Below, one piece after another: positions 9,112-18,292 of a stretch of DNA of 64,000 bases; the first letter of the stretch is position 1; the number at the start of each line of letters is the position of its first letter. The stretch spans positions 19,293 to 83,292 of the forward strand of contig CANQUM010000006.1 in NCBI GenBank assembly GCA_947627045.1. The letters run 5' to 3'. The notes under the pieces were generated by a model. That model searched no databases and was not told where the DNA came from. It saw only the letters and a list, made by a program, of their open reading frames with translations. Position numbers and translations under genes: made by a program. The DNA comes from an uncultured Clostridia bacterium (GTDB lineage Bacteria; Bacillota; Clostridia; Oscillospirales; Ruminococcaceae).

Positions 9112-9543
9112 TTATTTTTTATGATTTTTAAAAGTATTTCGTTCGTTACTTTTATTATGAGATACTTCAATATTTGAGTCAAACTTTGAATCCAGACTGC
9201 CTTTTTTCTTTGTTCCTTCTACAAAATCAATTGGTACAGTAAAAAGGATCCCTGTGTTAGGCTTTGATAAATCGCCGACTGTGCTGTATATTACCCTTCT
9301 TGCAATATCAAGCTGATCGTCTTTTATAACAGAAATTATAGTTTTGTTATCCTCTTCAGCACCACTGCCCGAAAACAAAGAACGAATAGAAGAACTTAAA
9401 AAACTGGATTCCATTTTAGACAATGTCATCGCAAGTCCTGCCGAATCAATTATTGTTGCACCGCCTATTCCTGCCGCCGATAAACCTTCAAGAAGGTATT
9501 CAAGTGATTCTATTTTATTTAGTATCAAAACCATCAGCTTCAT
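9112..9543 (-). CDS. PII-like ferredoxin-fold protein
   Basis: The sequence resembles small nitrogen-regulatory-PII/CutA-like proteins. It has an N-terminal beta strand (LMVLILN), a helix with LEYLLEGLSAAGIGGATIID, a variable T-loop-like region (about residues 40-65) and a second repeat IISVIKDDQLDIARRVIYS leading to GILFTVPIDFVEG. The last 25 or so residues are a charged, probably disordered tail. The start at 9543 (MKLMVL) is chosen because homologous proteins begin with this strand and earlier candidate starts have an SD overlapping the start codon; the site itself (GGTG) is weak. A ligand or target cannot be named. It stands alone between the LCP-like gene and the fuc operon. Confidence 0.6.
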   Translation of the reverse strand: MKLMVLILNKIESLEYLLEGLSAAGIGGATIIDSAGLAMTLSKMESSFLSSSIRSLFSGSGAEEDNKTIISVIKDDQLDIARRVIYSTVGDLSKPNTGILFTVPIDFVEGTKKKGSLDSKFDSNIEVSHNKSNERNTFKNHKK

Positions 9544-9651
9544 ATTAATCACCATGCCTTTGCATTGCAAATACATACCTTTCATCAGATTTATAAGTAA
9601 GTTTCATCCTTCAGAGCCTTCTGTATATTTGAGAAAAGGAATCAAATAATT

Positions 9652-10569
9652 TTAGTTTGCTTTAAATACCGTTTTGATCTGTGATTTAAAGTTATCGTCA
9701 ACAGTAAATTTATATCCGTTTTCCGACCAAGTTCCTGTTGGTATAAGCGTATCGGAAGGATTATCAAAGTTATCCATTATATAATAATAGAAATCTTTTG
9801 TCTTATCGAAATCACCGGCATTAAAATTCTTCTCTGCCGATTCTTTAAGCAGTGTAGAATATATTGAATCAAGATTATCTCTTGTAGTTTGCAGTTTAAA
9901 GCCGCTGTTTATCAAACTCTTCATCATATCTCCTGCTGTCTGCACATTCTGAGAATATCCGTTTTTGTATTTTGGATATGTCATAAACAGTCTTATCTGA
10001 TAACCCTGAAGAGAAATTTTATCGCCCTTTGAATAGTTTACAACATCGTCGGAATCATTATCAACATAATACATATTCTCTAAGACCTCATATGTAATGC
10101 TTCCGATATTATCGCATATATTTTCAAAGCACTGCTCTCCCATTGACATATATCTGTCTATGTCAACACCAAGAATTTCAGATACAGTTTTTGTTGTTTC
10201 AGCAGCTCCGCTTGCTTTGAAAATCTGGTCCAATGTCTGGCTTGCACCATCAGCAGACGCTGTTGTATACGGAGACAGCGGAACGAGTATAATCTTTCCG
10301 TCCGCAGGCATAAATCTTGCAAGCATAGCGGCATCAAGATTATTGCCATCATTCTTGACCATATAGAAAAAAGTCTGATTGTTTTCCTCTGTTGGGTTGC
10401 TGTCAGCTACAGAAACTGATGATGATATGCGCTCCGGCTCAAGAAGCATCTTATTCACTAAGCCTATTGCAATTGCACCGAAAATCAAAATGAAAACTAT
10501 CATTGTCAAAAAATAAACAAGTGCAATCGGAGCCTGAGATTTTCTTTTTTTATTCTTTTTTTCCTCCAT
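9652..10569 (-). CDS. Membrane-anchored divergent LytR-CpsA-Psr-like protein
   Basis: A 305-residue protein with a basic cytoplasmic N-terminus and one membrane helix (about 18-42), then an extracytoplasmic domain. The segment from LDAAMLARFMPADGKIILVPL through TVSEILGVDIDRYMSM and NICDNIGSITYEV follows the LCP core pattern (strand, helix, strand with the vDGV-like region). However, the arginine/aspartate residues used by LCP phosphotransferases are not obvious, so catalytic activity attaching polymers to peptidoglycan is doubtful. The SD AGGGGAG sits before the ATG. It is monocistronic by spacing (more than 100 bp on either side). The assignment rests on the overall pattern only. Confidence 0.55.
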   Translation of the reverse strand: MEEKKNKKRKSQAPIALVYFLTMIVFILIFGAIAIGLVNKMLLEPERISSSVSVADSNPTEENNQTFFYMVKNDGNNLDAAMLARFMPADGKIILVPLSPYTTASADGASQTLDQIFKASGAAETTKTVSEILGVDIDRYMSMGEQCFENICDNIGSITYEVLENMYYVDNDSDDVVNYSKGDKISLQGYQIRLFMTYPKYKNGYSQNVQTAGDMMKSLINSGFKLQTTRDNLDSIYSTLLKESAEKNFNAGDFDKTKDFYYYIMDNFDNPSDTLIPTGTWSENGYKFTVDDNFKSQIKTVFKAN

Positions 10570-10684
10570 AAAATTCTCCCCTAAAACATTAATTCATTTA
10601 AACATCGTTATTTTTAAATTAAAATGATTTTAAATACTTGAAACTTGTCTTTTAAAGGTGTAAACTAAATAGGTCAGTTAATAT

Positions 10685-11236
10685 CTATTTTAAAATAGGA
10701 GCATTGTTTTTAACATCAATTATATGAACATCAATACCTTTTCTTAAAGCATAATTAATAGTCTGCCCTGTTCCGCTCCTGTAATTATCTACGACAGCGA
10801 TTATTTTTGAAGAATTATCAACCATAAAACGGTTTCTGTTCTGCATACAGTTTTGCGTATACTTGTCTTCCAGAATATAAACCTTGTCAGCAGATGCAAC
10901 TATATTGTCATACTCCCATTTTTCAGAGCTTCTAAGTTTTTTTCCGTGTCCGTCATACGGAATTGCACATATCAGTTTTAAATTCGGGTTTTTAACACGC
11001 TTTTCGTATATATATCTAGCCGCCCAAAGGTCTATACCCCTTGCCATTCCCGTTATAAAATTGGTATAACCGTTTTCAATAGCGTCTTCTATCTCAAAAT
11101 ACAGCATACTTATAAGCCGTCTTATCTGCGGAGAGTTTATATTTCCCTTTTGAGCCAGCTTTTCAGGTCTGTGCCCGGAAAAACAGCAAGTATGATTTAT
11201 GTCAAATCCATCATTTGTTATTGTAATCGTTGCCAA
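10685..11236 (-). CDS. SLOG-family protein (YpsA/DUF1273-like), TTG start
   Basis: A Rossmann-like SLOG protein of 183 residues. The N-terminal FSGHRPEKL is the family signature; GMARGIDLWAA supplies the nucleotide/sugar-binding helix; ICAIPYDGHG and VDNYRSGTGQTINYA follow the order seen in YpsA-type proteins. SLOG domains are known or predicted to bind nucleotide-derived ligands, and YpsA affects cell division in Bacillus. The start is a TTG at 11236, six nucleotides after a strong GAGGGG. An in-frame GTG at 11252-11254 overlaps the SD region and is less likely. It is divergent from alr. Confidence 0.75.
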   Translation of the reverse strand: MATITITNDGFDINHTCCFSGHRPEKLAQKGNINSPQIRRLISMLYFEIEDAIENGYTNFITGMARGIDLWAARYIYEKRVKNPNLKLICAIPYDGHGKKLRSSEKWEYDNIVASADKVYILEDKYTQNCMQNRNRFMVDNSSKIIAVVDNYRSGTGQTINYALRKGIDVHIIDVKNNAPILK

Positions 11237-11362
11237 AACTTTCCCCTCTAACACCGCTGACGGCAGTAATTATTATAAAATATGCTTTTATATAGCATAT
11301 CACAAACTAGAAAAATTATCAATAGCCAGTTATAAAAAGAAATACAAAGAAAGGAAATTTTT

Positions 11363-12529
11363 ATGTCTTATTTAAAAAGAGCGTGGACGGAAATTCACTT
11401 AGACCGAATTAAAGCTAACATAGAAAATTACAGAAAATTCTTAAAGCCTGAAACTGAACTTCTATGTGTAGTTAAAGCAAACTGCTACGGAAACGGCGAC
11501 GATGCTGTTGTTCCCTATCTTGAAAATGAACTTGGTATAAATTGGTTTGCGGTATCTAATATAGAAGAAGCAAAGCATTTAAGAGATATAGGTATTTCAG
11601 GTGAAATATTGATTTTAGGTTATACGCCTCCCGAATACGCAAAAGAACTTATTGATTATGATATTATTCAGGCTCTTACAGATGAAAGCCACGCCGAAGA
11701 ACTGTCAAAATGCTCTCCTGTTGGAAAGCGTGTACGCGCACACTGCGCACTTGATACCGGTATGACCAGAATAGGCGTTTGCGAAAGCACTATTGAAAAG
11801 TCTTGCGATACTATTGAACGAATTTCTAAATTAAGAGGAATACAGCTGGAAGGTATTTTCACACATTTTGCGTCTGCTGACAGCGATGATGAAGACGATA
11901 TAAATTACACAAAAAAACAAGCAGAACAAATTACATACGCTGCAAAAGAGTTGAAAAAACGTCTTGTTGTATTAAATCAGATACACTTTCTTAATTCTGC
12001 GGGAGGGGTATATCATTCAAACGGCGAAAGCACCCTCGCAAGACTCGGAATAATTATGTACGGACTAAAACCGAATTCTGCACTTGACGTTCCTTTTAAG
12101 CTTGAGCCTTCTCTTGATTTCAAAGCCTGTGTATCAATGGTAAAAGAAGTTGACAGCGGTGTGTTTGTCAGCTACGGAAGAACTTATACAACTTCAAAGC
12201 ACACAAAAATTGCAACTATCCCCGTCGGATATGCTGACGGCTATCCTAGATTTTTGTCGAATAAAGGAGAGGTTTTAATTCACGGAAAAAGAGCCAAAAT
12301 AATCGGCAGAGTATGTATGGATCAGCTTATGTGTGACGTAACAGGAATTGATGTTAAAGTTAATGATACTGTTACGCTTATAGGAACGGACGGAAATGAA
12401 ACAATCACCGCAGACGATATAGCCGATATTGGCAGTACTATCGGATATGAAGTCATATGCAATATTTCGAAACGTGTTCCCAGAGTTATTTATAATAACG
12501 GCAGACAAATCGACATTTTAAAGTATTGA
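11363..12529 (+). CDS. alr: Alanine racemase
   Basis: Interconverts L- and D-alanine for peptidoglycan synthesis. A fold-III PLP enzyme of 388 residues (usual about 370-390). The PLP lysine lies in VVKANCYGNG, a slightly unusual version of VKANAYGHG (Cys and Asn replace Ala and His). GMTRIGV, MYGLKP, the catalytic tyrosine in VSYGRTY, IPVGYADGYPR and GRVCMDQLMCDV are all in order. The SD AAAGGAAA precedes the ATG. It stands alone, divergent from the SLOG gene. A serine racemase role is possible in this family, but nothing in the context suggests glycopeptide resistance. Confidence 0.93.
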   Translation: MSYLKRAWTEIHLDRIKANIENYRKFLKPETELLCVVKANCYGNGDDAVVPYLENELGINWFAVSNIEEAKHLRDIGISGEILILGYTPPEYAKELIDYDIIQALTDESHAEELSKCSPVGKRVRAHCALDTGMTRIGVCESTIEKSCDTIERISKLRGIQLEGIFTHFASADSDDEDDINYTKKQAEQITYAAKELKKRLVVLNQIHFLNSAGGVYHSNGESTLARLGIIMYGLKPNSALDVPFKLEPSLDFKACVSMVKEVDSGVFVSYGRTYTTSKHTKIATIPVGYADGYPRFLSNKGEVLIHGKRAKIIGRVCMDQLMCDVTGIDVKVNDTVTLIGTDGNETITADDIADIGSTIGYEVICNISKRVPRVIYNNGRQIDILKY

Positions 12530-12555
12530 TTTGTGGTTTTTTACATATCAAACTA

Positions 12556-12584
12556 TTGACATTTTTTTAATAGTATAATATAAT
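12556..12584 (+). promoter_or_regulatory. Consensus sigma-A promoter for the zinc-ribbon gene
   Basis: TTGACA (12556-12561), a 17-nt spacer beginning with a T7 run, and TATAAT (12579-12584), placed about 35 nt before the ATG at 12619. Confidence 0.85.
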
Positions 12585-12618
12585 TTTGTTAAATAATTGC
12601 TTATTGGAGGACTTTAAA

Positions 12619-13563
12619 ATGCCAAAATTCTGTACCCAATGCGGTTCGCAGCTGAATGATGACGCATTGTTCTGCAGCTCATGCGGAGCAAAGGTTATCG
12701 GCACTAACGAGACTGCAGCTGAAAACACGTCAAGCAAACCTGTTAATAACGGAACTGATGAAGTAAAAGCTGAAAAAAATACATCTGCCGATAATGAAAA
12801 TACATTAACAGAAAAAGAAAACAGTGAAACATCAAATGAACCTGATTCAGCAGATAAAAATGACAAACCCTCCGATAATATTACTGATAATGAAACTGTT
12901 AATAACACATCTGTACAAGAAACACCTGAAACCAAACAGCCCTCAGATGGGCCTACTGCAATTGACAAGGGCATTGCCTTTGCCAAAGACAAGATTGGCG
13001 ACAGTTATGATAAATTCAAAACAAGCCCTAACCGAGACAAATATATCGGATTTTCTGCTATAGGAATAGTACTTATCGTAATTATATGTCTTTTAGCATC
13101 TGTTTTTTCCGGCGGCGGCTATAAAAACGCCGTTAAAGATTATATGAGTGCCGTTGAAAACGGAGACTTTGATGACTATGCAGATTCTCTGCCTAAAATA
13201 ATTTATAAATCAGTTCTTAAAAATCAATACGACGGCGACAAAGCTGATATGAAAAATGATTTTGAAGAACAGCAAGGTGATTTATCATCTGTAATCGACG
13301 ATATTGATTATGATATTTTAGACGTTGACAAGATAGATGCCGATGATGTCGAGGAAAGCCTGAGAGAACAATATGAGGTATATGTTGATAAAAAAATCAA
13401 GGTTTCAAAGGCTTATCAGGTAGATGTTAAAATAATTGCCGAATTAGACGACGACTTTGACGATACGGAAAACAGAATCAGGCAAACTCTTATTGTTGCA
13501 AAAGTAAACGGCGATTGGGGAGTAATTAATAGTCCTATTGCCATACTAAATAACTTACTTTAA
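12619..13563 (+). CDS. Zinc-ribbon membrane protein with extracytoplasmic domain
   Basis: A 314-residue protein. The start at 12619 is set by GGAGG 9 nt upstream. The first 30 residues form a zinc ribbon (CTQCG and CSSCG). A long acidic, Asn/Thr/Glu-rich disordered region (about 30-125) leads to a membrane helix (about 152-172) ending in FSGGG. The outer domain (about 175-314) has the layout of the small NTF2-like or DUF4878-type domains seen in similar zinc-ribbon envelope proteins: KNAVKDYMSAVENGDFDDYA, then an acidic helix and a final beta sheet. The function is unknown. A terminator follows. Confidence 0.7.
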   Translation: MPKFCTQCGSQLNDDALFCSSCGAKVIGTNETAAENTSSKPVNNGTDEVKAEKNTSADNENTLTEKENSETSNEPDSADKNDKPSDNITDNETVNNTSVQETPETKQPSDGPTAIDKGIAFAKDKIGDSYDKFKTSPNRDKYIGFSAIGIVLIVIICLLASVFSGGGYKNAVKDYMSAVENGDFDDYADSLPKIIYKSVLKNQYDGDKADMKNDFEEQQGDLSSVIDDIDYDILDVDKIDADDVEESLREQYEVYVDKKIKVSKAYQVDVKIIAELDDDFDDTENRIRQTLIVAKVNGDWGVINSPIAILNNLL

Positions 13564-13594
13564 GATGAAAAATCATATATATGGTATTCCTTTA

Positions 13595-13629
13595 AAACAG
13601 ACGCTCAAGATTTAGAGTGTCTGTTTTTT
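13595..13629 (+). terminator. Rho-independent terminator
   Basis: Stem aaacagacgctc (13595-13606) with gagtgtctgttt (13615-13626, one G-U pair), followed by T8. It ends the zinc-ribbon gene transcript. Confidence 0.9.
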
Positions 13630-13632
13630 TGC

Positions 13633-13661
13633 TTGCGTTTTCAAGCCATTTATAGTATAAT
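13633..13661 (+). promoter_or_regulatory. Candidate promoter for zapA
   Basis: ttgcgt (13633-13638), a 17-nt spacer and TATAAT (13656-13661), about 50 nt before the zapA start. The -35 hexamer is weak. Confidence 0.5.
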
Positions 13662-13709
13662 AATGTGAACATAAAACGCTGATTTATTTGGATAGAAAGG
13701 ATTTTTCAA

Positions 13710-14219
13710 ATGGCTAATATATTTAAAATCAAAATTTTTAATAAGGAGTACAGCATACAAACAGAGGAGTCGGAGGAATATACAAAAGAGCTGGCTGCTA
13801 CGCTTAATAAAAAACTGTATGACATCGTTCAGGGAACATCTCACATGACTCCTGTTGACGGTGCTGTATTAGTTGCTCTAGACTGCCTTGACAGATCACT
13901 TAAAACCGATATTGACATTGACAAAATAAGAGGTCAGATCAAGGATTATGTTGACGACGCAGCAAAATCGGCAGAAAAGCTTAAATCAGCCAACGAAGAA
14001 ATCTCAATGCTTACTGCAAAAATTGCACGGCTTGAGGACGAGCTTAGAGAAGCAAACAGATTATTAAACCGTCAGGGATTATCACGTCAGGGAACAAAGC
14101 AGAAATTCAATCCCGACTATGACAGATATACAAAAAATGTGAACGAGCCTAAAGGTGATAAAACAACATTTGTTCCGACAAAGAACGGACAAACATCATT
14201 CTTTAATAAAGATAAATAA
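13710..14219 (+). CDS. zapA: Cell division protein ZapA
   Basis: A 169-residue FtsZ-associated protein that promotes Z-ring bundling. The N-terminal globular domain (about 1-70) starts with the family pattern IKIFNKEYSIQ and TKELAATLNKKL, followed by GAVLVALDCLD. A helical coiled coil (about 75-125) mediates dimer/tetramer formation. The C-terminal 45 residues are polar and probably disordered, longer than in Bacillus ZapA (85 residues). The SD GAAAGGA lies before the ATG. It is followed closely by the U32 peptidase gene, a common neighbour in Clostridia. Confidence 0.88.
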   Translation: MANIFKIKIFNKEYSIQTEESEEYTKELAATLNKKLYDIVQGTSHMTPVDGAVLVALDCLDRSLKTDIDIDKIRGQIKDYVDDAAKSAEKLKSANEEISMLTAKIARLEDELREANRLLNRQGLSRQGTKQKFNPDYDRYTKNVNEPKGDKTTFVPTKNGQTSFFNKDK

Positions 14220-14242
14220 CTTAAAAAACATTTTAGGCTGTA

Positions 14243-16324
14243 ATGGTGATCGATATGGTAGAAATACTTGCACCCTGCGGAAGTTACGAGTCGCTTATCG
14301 CTGCTGTACGTACCGGAGCAGACGCTGTTTATGTCGGTTCTAAAATTTTTTCTGCAAGGCAGAATGCCAAAAACTTCGACAGAGAAGAGCTAAAATCCGC
14401 TGTTTCAGAATGTCATAAACACGGTGTTAAAATATATCAGGCTGTCAACACGGTGATTTTAGATTCTCAGTTAAATGAGCTTTCAAACGAATTGGAATTT
14501 GCTTGCGAAATAGGTATTGACGGTCTTATCACTCAGGACTTATGCCTAATAGAGTTTATAAAAAAGGTTTGTCCAAAAATGCCTGTTCACGCGTCGACGC
14601 AAATGACTCTGCATACAAAAAACGGCGTGCTTTTCGCCCGTGAGCTGGGTTTCTCCAGAGTTGTTGTTTCAAGAGAAGTCTCAAAAGAAATTTTAACCGA
14701 GCTTTGCAGTCTGAACATTGAGATAGAAGCCTTTGTTCACGGCGCTTTGTGTATGTCTGTATCAGGACAATGTTTTCTGAGTGCTATGATTGGTTCACGC
14801 AGTTCAAACAGAGGTCTTTGTGCAGGTGCGTGCAGGCTTCCTTTTTCAGCTGATAAAAACAAAGACAGCTATGCTTTGTCGCTTAAAGATATGTCATATA
14901 TCAAATATTTGCAGGAGTTTAAAAACATCGGCGTTTCGTCTTTTAAGATAGAAGGGCGTATGAAGCGTCCCGAATACACTGCTGCTGCAGTCAATGAATG
15001 CAAAAGGGCATTAGAAGGTATGCCTCCCGATATAGAGCTTTTGAAGTCTGTTTTTTCACGGAGCGGCTTCACCGATGGTTATTACACAGGCAAACTGGGT
15101 AAAAATATGTTCGGAATAAGACAAAAAGACGATGTTATATCTGCAAATGATGTACTTCCCGAACTTAAAAGCATATATAAAAATGAAGTAAAAAAATATA
15201 AAATAGATTTTGACATTTATATTCATTTTGACAAACCGATAATTCTTCGTGCTGAATCTAATGGGTGTAAAGCCGTTATAACAGGAGAGCCTCCGCAAAG
15301 AGCGCTCAACCGCCCTATTGACAATGAATTTATTTCAAAACAGCTTTCTAAGCTCGGCGGAAGCCAATATGAAACCGGAAAAATACACTGTGATATTGAA
15401 AAGGGCGTTATGGTTTCTGCGTCAGTAATTAACAAATTAAGAAGAGATGCTGTTTCAGCTATAGACAAGGCTGTTTGCGAAAAAAACACGAAAGTCATAC
15501 CTTTTAATAAGGAAAAAGCAGCAAATATAATTTCAAATTTAAACCTAAAGTCAGACAATGATATAAAAAGCCCTAAAATCAGAATTTCTCTAAGAAAGAT
15601 AAATGTTTTAAACGACATTGATATAACAGAGATAGAACTTGTTACCATACCTATGTATGAGATAGCCTCTTTTACCTGCGAATTGAACGACAAGCTAAAG
15701 GATAAAATATGTATATCTCTTCCGAGATATATGCACAACGAGCAAAAGGTTATAGATGAGGTCAAGAGCTTAAAGAACAAGGGCTTTTTAAAATATGAAG
15801 CTACTAACCTTGCACATCTGAGAATTTTAAACAAGCTAAGCCTTGAGATCCATACAGGGTTCGGACTTAACATAACAAATTCGCTTGCTTTGGAAGCTTT
15901 AGAAAAATACAATGTAAAAGACGCAGTCGTTTCATTTGAACTCAAAACAAGCGAGATAAACCGTTTAAAGAGTTCTTTAAACTTCGGCATCATATCTTAC
16001 GGAAGACTTCCTCTTATGCTCTGTGTAAACTGTCCGATAAAATCGTCTGTCGGCTGCAAAAACTGTAAAGGTTATTTAACCGACCGTACTAACCGCAGAT
16101 TTAAAGTAAGGTGCAATAAACAATACGGATATTACGAGCTTTTGAATTCAGAAACTCTTTATCTTGCAGACAAGCTAAACGAGCTTAAGAATATATCGTT
16201 TCACACTCTTTGTTTTGACGATGAAACAGGAAAAGAGATAAACGATATAATTGACTTATATAAAAACAACTTGCCCTGCAAGGGCTCTTTTACAAGAGGT
16301 CTTTATTTCAGAGGTATAATTTAA
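14243..16324 (+). CDS. U32 family (peptidase/collagenase-like) RNA-hydroxylation protein
   Basis: A 693-residue member of the U32 family, related to RlhA/TrhP, which install hydroxyl groups on 23S rRNA or tRNA U34 using prephenate-derived chemistry; older annotation calls them collagenases. The N-terminal TIM-barrel (about 5-250) begins VEILAPCGSYESL. The family signature CMSVSGQCFLSA followed by GSRSSNRGLCAGACR (about 170-200) holds the conserved cysteines. A middle DUF3656-like part and a C-terminal segment with CVNCPIKSSVGCKNCKG (four more Cys) follow. An alternative start four codons later (MVEIL, 14255) is equally plausible. It overlaps the convergent symporter gene by 4 bp. Confidence 0.85.
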   Translation: MVIDMVEILAPCGSYESLIAAVRTGADAVYVGSKIFSARQNAKNFDREELKSAVSECHKHGVKIYQAVNTVILDSQLNELSNELEFACEIGIDGLITQDLCLIEFIKKVCPKMPVHASTQMTLHTKNGVLFARELGFSRVVVSREVSKEILTELCSLNIEIEAFVHGALCMSVSGQCFLSAMIGSRSSNRGLCAGACRLPFSADKNKDSYALSLKDMSYIKYLQEFKNIGVSSFKIEGRMKRPEYTAAAVNECKRALEGMPPDIELLKSVFSRSGFTDGYYTGKLGKNMFGIRQKDDVISANDVLPELKSIYKNEVKKYKIDFDIYIHFDKPIILRAESNGCKAVITGEPPQRALNRPIDNEFISKQLSKLGGSQYETGKIHCDIEKGVMVSASVINKLRRDAVSAIDKAVCEKNTKVIPFNKEKAANIISNLNLKSDNDIKSPKIRISLRKINVLNDIDITEIELVTIPMYEIASFTCELNDKLKDKICISLPRYMHNEQKVIDEVKSLKNKGFLKYEATNLAHLRILNKLSLEIHTGFGLNITNSLALEALEKYNVKDAVVSFELKTSEINRLKSSLNFGIISYGRLPLMLCVNCPIKSSVGCKNCKGYLTDRTNRRFKVRCNKQYGYYELLNSETLYLADKLNELKNISFHTLCFDDETGKEINDIIDLYKNNLPCKGSFTRGLYFRGII

Positions 16325-17679
16325 GATAAATTATTTCTGTTAAAATACCTGTTTGTTTCGTTTACAACTTCTTTAGATAAAACAAACAATGCTATCAGAT
16401 TAGGTATAGCCATAAGACCATTAAAGGTATCTGAAATTTCCCATACAAATTCAAGACTGGAAACGGCTCCGAGATAAACAAATACGCAGAAAATTATTTT
16501 ATAAATTTTATTCTTTGCACGGGGAAACAGATAGCAAAAAGCATTTTCACCGATAAACGACCAGCCTATCAATGTGGCTAACGCAAACAAAACGATCGAA
16601 ACAGAAACAAAATATCCGCCGAAGCTGCCAAATCCGCTTTCAAATGCTCTAACTACTATTTCTGCACCCTCGTCTTTTGCAAGAGGCGTTCCGCTTACAA
16701 GTATTACAAGCGCTGTTATCGTACAGACTACTATAGTGTCGATAAACACTTCAAATATTCCCCAAAAGCCCTGTTCGACGGGTTGTTTGATATTTGACGA
16801 GGAATGAACGCTGACTGTTGAACCCAGCCCTGCTTCATTTGAAAACACGCCCCGTCGTATGCCGATAGACACCGCTTTTTTTAATCCTGCACCTGCTATA
16901 CCTCCTGCTGCTGACTTAAAACAGAATGCGTTTTTAAAAATAGATAAAAACTCGGGCAGAAGTCTTTTATATTTTAAACATAAAATTATAACAGCTCCTG
17001 CTAAAAAGAAAATTGTCATAAAAGGAACGATAAGCTCACATACGCTTTGAGTTCGTTGTGCCCCGCCGAGCATAACTATTAAAACAAACATAAATAATAC
17101 TATGCCGCAGCAGACCTTCGGTATATGAAAGCCTTGAGAAAGCGATGCAGAAATAGAATTTCCCTGTGCCATATTTCCCATTCCGAATGACGCTAAAACG
17201 CAAAACAACGCGAATAATTTTGCGAGGGGTTTTGCTTTCATTCCCTTTTCTATGTATGTATATGCACCGCCGGTTATTCTGCCGTTTTTGTCTCTTGTTC
17301 GGTATAAAATCCCGAGAACATTTTCTGCATAGGCTGTGCTCATACCTAAAAATGCACACACCCACATCCAGAATATTGAGCCGCTCCCGCCAATAGCCAA
17401 TGCAGTTGCAACGCCGACAATGCTTCCTGTGCCTATTGTTGCGGCAAGTGCGGTCGAGAGACTTCCAAACTGTGATAGGCTGTGCTTCCCGACAGATGTT
17501 CTTGTTTGTTTTTTAAAAAGCGACAGTAAAGTTTTCTTTGTGATTAATTTTATTTTTATAAATTGAATACCCTTTAATCTCAACGTAAAATATATGCCTA
17601 CAAACAAAAACGCACTGAGCGTAAAAGGTCCCCATACAAAGGAATTTATTTTCTCATTAAAATCTATAATCAGATTCAC
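16321..17679 (-). CDS. Sodium:alanine (AGCS family) symporter
   Basis: A 452-residue polytopic membrane protein with about 11 helices. Family hallmarks are GSLSTALAATIGTGSIVGVA near the N-terminus, MWVCAFLGMSTAYAENVLG, and RRGVFSNEAGLGSTV with GWSFIGENAFCYLF later on. These transporters take up alanine or glycine with Na+. The start is a GTG at 17679 with GGAG 8 nt upstream; a GTG three codons earlier overlaps the SD. The stop codon overlaps that of the U32 gene on the other strand. A link with alr in alanine metabolism is possible but the genes are not adjacent. Confidence 0.92.
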   Translation of the reverse strand: MNLIIDFNEKINSFVWGPFTLSAFLFVGIYFTLRLKGIQFIKIKLITKKTLLSLFKKQTRTSVGKHSLSQFGSLSTALAATIGTGSIVGVATALAIGGSGSIFWMWVCAFLGMSTAYAENVLGILYRTRDKNGRITGGAYTYIEKGMKAKPLAKLFALFCVLASFGMGNMAQGNSISASLSQGFHIPKVCCGIVLFMFVLIVMLGGAQRTQSVCELIVPFMTIFFLAGAVIILCLKYKRLLPEFLSIFKNAFCFKSAAGGIAGAGLKKAVSIGIRRGVFSNEAGLGSTVSVHSSSNIKQPVEQGFWGIFEVFIDTIVVCTITALVILVSGTPLAKDEGAEIVVRAFESGFGSFGGYFVSVSIVLFALATLIGWSFIGENAFCYLFPRAKNKIYKIIFCVFVYLGAVSSLEFVWEISDTFNGLMAIPNLIALFVLSKEVVNETNRYFNRNNLS

Positions 17680-17744
17680 ACTTACCACTCCGATTTGAAA
17701 AACTGATTATTAAAAAAGTGTTGCCCCATATTACTTATACACCG

Positions 17745-17764
17745 TTTGAGCGAATATGCTCAAA
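17745..17764. repeat. Perfect inverted repeat between divergent genes
   Basis: tttgagc (17745-17751) and gctcaaa (17758-17764) flank a 6-nt loop in the gap between the symporter and the first PH-domain gene. There is no T tract, so an operator is as likely as a terminator. Confidence 0.45.
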
Positions 17765-17773
17765 ATTTCTATT

Positions 17774-17807
17774 AGGAGGAATGCTCTTTTAAGAGCACAG
17801 TTTTATT
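17774..17807 (+). promoter_or_regulatory. SD-hairpin leader, copy 1
   Basis: AGGAGG (17774-17779) is separated from the ATG at 17808 by 28 nt, too far for normal initiation. The gap contains the hairpin TGCTCTT/AAGAGCA (17782-17797) and then cagttttatt. Folding of the hairpin would bring the SD to about 12 nt from the ATG. Two further copies with the same geometry precede genes at 29107 and 55322 (minus strand). Confidence 0.6.
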
Positions 17808-18254
17808 ATGAAAAGATATGCTCCCAATAAAAACGCTTTAATCTCAATAAGAATTATTATTCTGATTTTAGCCGCAGCAGTTACTGCATTAAGCTACGTG
17901 TTTTTTAATAACCATAATATTATTATGTGGATCATAATCTCTGTATGCTGGGCAACAGCTATTTTGTACGGAGTTTTTTTCCTGCCGATATATTTTAAGC
18001 ATACCGTATACAACATCTACGAAAATGACATTAGAAAAAAAACGGGTATGATATTTTTTTCAAAGCAATATATGAAGATACGCTCCATACAATACATTTC
18101 TACTATAATTACACCGTTTTCAAAACTGACCGCACTGAACTTTATTATTGTAAACGCATGGGGAGGAAGAATGATATTTTGCTTTCTGACCCGTGATGAA
18201 GCAATGGAGCTTTCATCTTATCTTGATGAAATTGCAAAGAACAATAATAATTAA
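17808..18254 (+). CDS. PH-domain membrane protein (YdbS-like)
   Basis: A 148-residue protein with two membrane helices (about 15-35 and 40-60) followed by a bacterial pleckstrin-homology-like domain (bPH2). The pattern YENDIRKKTGMIFFSKQYMKIRSIQYISTI matches the YdbS family. It pairs with the larger YdbT-like gene 38 bp downstream, as in Bacillus, where such pairs affect resistance to bacteriocins or envelope stress. Translation probably uses the SD-hairpin leader. The exact role is unknown. Confidence 0.8.
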   Translation: MKRYAPNKNALISIRIIILILAAAVTALSYVFFNNHNIIMWIIISVCWATAILYGVFFLPIYFKHTVYNIYENDIRKKTGMIFFSKQYMKIRSIQYISTIITPFSKLTALNFIIVNAWGGRMIFCFLTRDEAMELSSYLDEIAKNNNN

Positions 18255-18292
18255 GCACTCAGTTAAAATTCAAAGGAAAGGCGGGCGGACAA

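Noticed and set aside
9652..10569. Confident LytR-type cell-wall ligase
   Set aside because: The conserved Arg/Asp catalytic residues of LCP enzymes are not evident, so only a divergent LCP-like label is kept.
14243..16324. True collagenase acting on the collagen-like protein at 32 kb
   Set aside because: The U32 signature is that of RNA-hydroxylation proteins. The genes are far apart and the collagenase label is historical.
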